Assembly: GCA_001800185.1 (NCBI GenBank)
Contig: MGUX01000067.1
Coordinates: 1,390 to 7,185 of the forward strand
DNA: 5,796 bases
Reading direction: 5' to 3'
Source of the DNA: Elusimicrobia bacterium RIFCSPLOWO2_12_FULL_59_9
GTDB lineage: Bacteria > Elusimicrobiota > Elusimicrobia > O2-12-FULL-59-9
Under the pieces are notes generated by a model. That model was not told the origin of the DNA. It ran no database searches and saw nothing but the letters and a program-made list of their open reading frames with translations. Below, piece after piece: positions 5,123 to 5,796 of the stretch. Positions within the stretch are counted from its first letter, which is position 1; each line of letters begins with the position of its first letter. A program made the position numbers and the translations under genes.

Positions 5123-5796
5123 CTAGCTTTTTCTCTCGATGACCATCGCTCCGCCCATGCCTCCGCCTGCGCAGGCGGCCAGCATGCCGTAGCGTCCTTT
5201 AGGATTGGCCCTTAAAGCGTAAATGAGATTGAGCAGGAGCCTGGCGCCGGTGGCCCCCAAAGGATGGCCCATCGGTATGGAGCCGCCGTTGGGATTTAAG
5301 GCGCCGTCTTTCCACTTGGCTTGCCAGCGGTGGCCGAATTTCTCTTCGGCGATCTTGAAGATGGAAAGCACCGTGGCGGCAAAGGGCTCGTGGAGTTCGA
5401 TTTGATCCAATTGGTCAAAGGTGATGCCCGCCCTTTCGAGGGCGACCGGCGCCGCCAGAGCCGGCGAAATCCCCATATGCGCCGGGTTGTTGCCGTAAAA
5501 TCCCCAGGATTTGATTTCGGCGAAAATTTCAAGTCCCAGGGCCTTGGCTTTTTCCTCCGTGGCCACGATGACGGCGGCGGCTCCGTCGCTTCGCGCGCAA
5601 GAGTTGAATAAAGTCACCGTCCCCTTGGATTTGCCTTCTTGGTAGCGGACGCCGGTGATGTAATGGCCGTAGTCCTCGTAAAAGCGCTTTATAGAATAGG
5701 CGGAGTTGTCGAAAAGCGCGGGCGCCTTGGCGAATTTTTGCGGCTTCGCGGCCAAGTCTTCCCGTAAAAAAGGATACTCATCCTTCTCCAGAACCA
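5123..5796 (-). CDS. Thiolase (acetyl-CoA acyltransferase / acetyltransferase), C-terminal part, 5' truncated
   Basis: This enzyme family either cleaves 3-ketoacyl-CoA with CoA (beta-oxidation) or condenses two acyl-CoAs. About 224 residues are visible, and the frame stays open to the right edge (upstream codons read VLEKDEYPFLRED), so the start and the nucleophilic-Cys N-terminal domain lie outside the window. The TTG at 5755 is internal. Three C-terminal catalytic signatures are present: HEPFAA with its His at 5390-5392, NPNGGSIPMGHPLGATGAR with the GHP His at 5264-5266, and the acid/base Cys in ACAGGGMGGAM at 5171-5173. NSCARSDGAAAV is the usual thiolase segment before them. HExFA in place of NEAFA and the longer insert after it (SIFKIAEEKFGHRWQAKW) recall the FadI/trifunctional-enzyme beta-subunit branch and favour a degradative role, but the subtype cannot be fixed from this half. 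It lies on the same strand as the permease, separated from it by the repeat-filled 191-base gap. Confidence 0.95.
   Translation of the reverse strand, partial: VLEKDEYPFLREDLAAKPQKFAKAPALFDNSAYSIKRFYEDYGHYITGVRYQEGKSKGTVTLFNSCARSDGAAAVIVATEEKAKALGLEIFAEIKSWGFYGNNPAHMGISPALAAPVALERAGITFDQLDQIELHEPFAATVLSIFKIAEEKFGHRWQAKWKDGALNPNGGSIPMGHPLGATGARLLLNLIYALRANPKGRYGMLAACAGGGMGGAMVIERKS

Noticed and set aside
5753..5755. TTG at 5755 as the thiolase start
   Set aside because: The frame continues upstream in thiolase-like sequence to the window edge, and a start here would delete the nucleophilic-Cys domain.

Overview
The window is about 5.8 kb of GC-rich bacterial chromosome. It carries four complete or nearly complete housekeeping and metabolic genes plus two genes cut by the window edges. 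No gene here fixes the lineage. The RecA, XerD-type recombinase, thiolase and amine permease are all clearly bacterial. The GC-rich third positions, TTG start and sparse operators would suit a free-living or uncultured lineage (delta-proteobacterial or Elusimicrobiota-like is only a guess).

Left part, plus strand (1-3527). A 5'-truncated hydrophobic protein with a glycine-zipper segment and a basic tail ends at 241. A short gap holds a candidate terminator (366-386) and a good sigma70-type promoter (426-454). That promoter sits so close to the next ATG that the mRNA would be nearly leaderless. The next gene is a membrane-anchored serine hydrolase of the class A beta-lactamase fold (462-1457). 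It has the SxxK, SDN and KTG motifs but no recognisable ExxLN omega loop. A 112-base gap with overlapping hairpins and an extended -10 promoter leads to recA (1570-2634). Two bases after the recA stop, a TTG codon starts a XerD-type tyrosine recombinase (2637-3527), so the two probably form one recombination and chromosome-maintenance operon.

Right part, minus strand (3567-5796). An APC-superfamily permease of the ethanolamine permease type (3567-4931) converges on xerD with a 39-base gap. Upstream of it lies the 3' portion of a thiolase (5123-5796, start outside the window). The 191-base gap between them holds the oddest element in the window: two arrays of an 8-base unit (consensus AGTGGTAA) facing each other in inverted orientation, with the variant units in matching order, so that they form one long imperfect palindrome.

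I see no CRISPR array, tRNA, rRNA, insertion sequence or defence system. The genes are ordinary. The points worth a second look are the octamer palindrome, the recA-xerD coupling, the RecA tail without acidic residues, the hydrolase's omega loop and the leaderless-type promoter.
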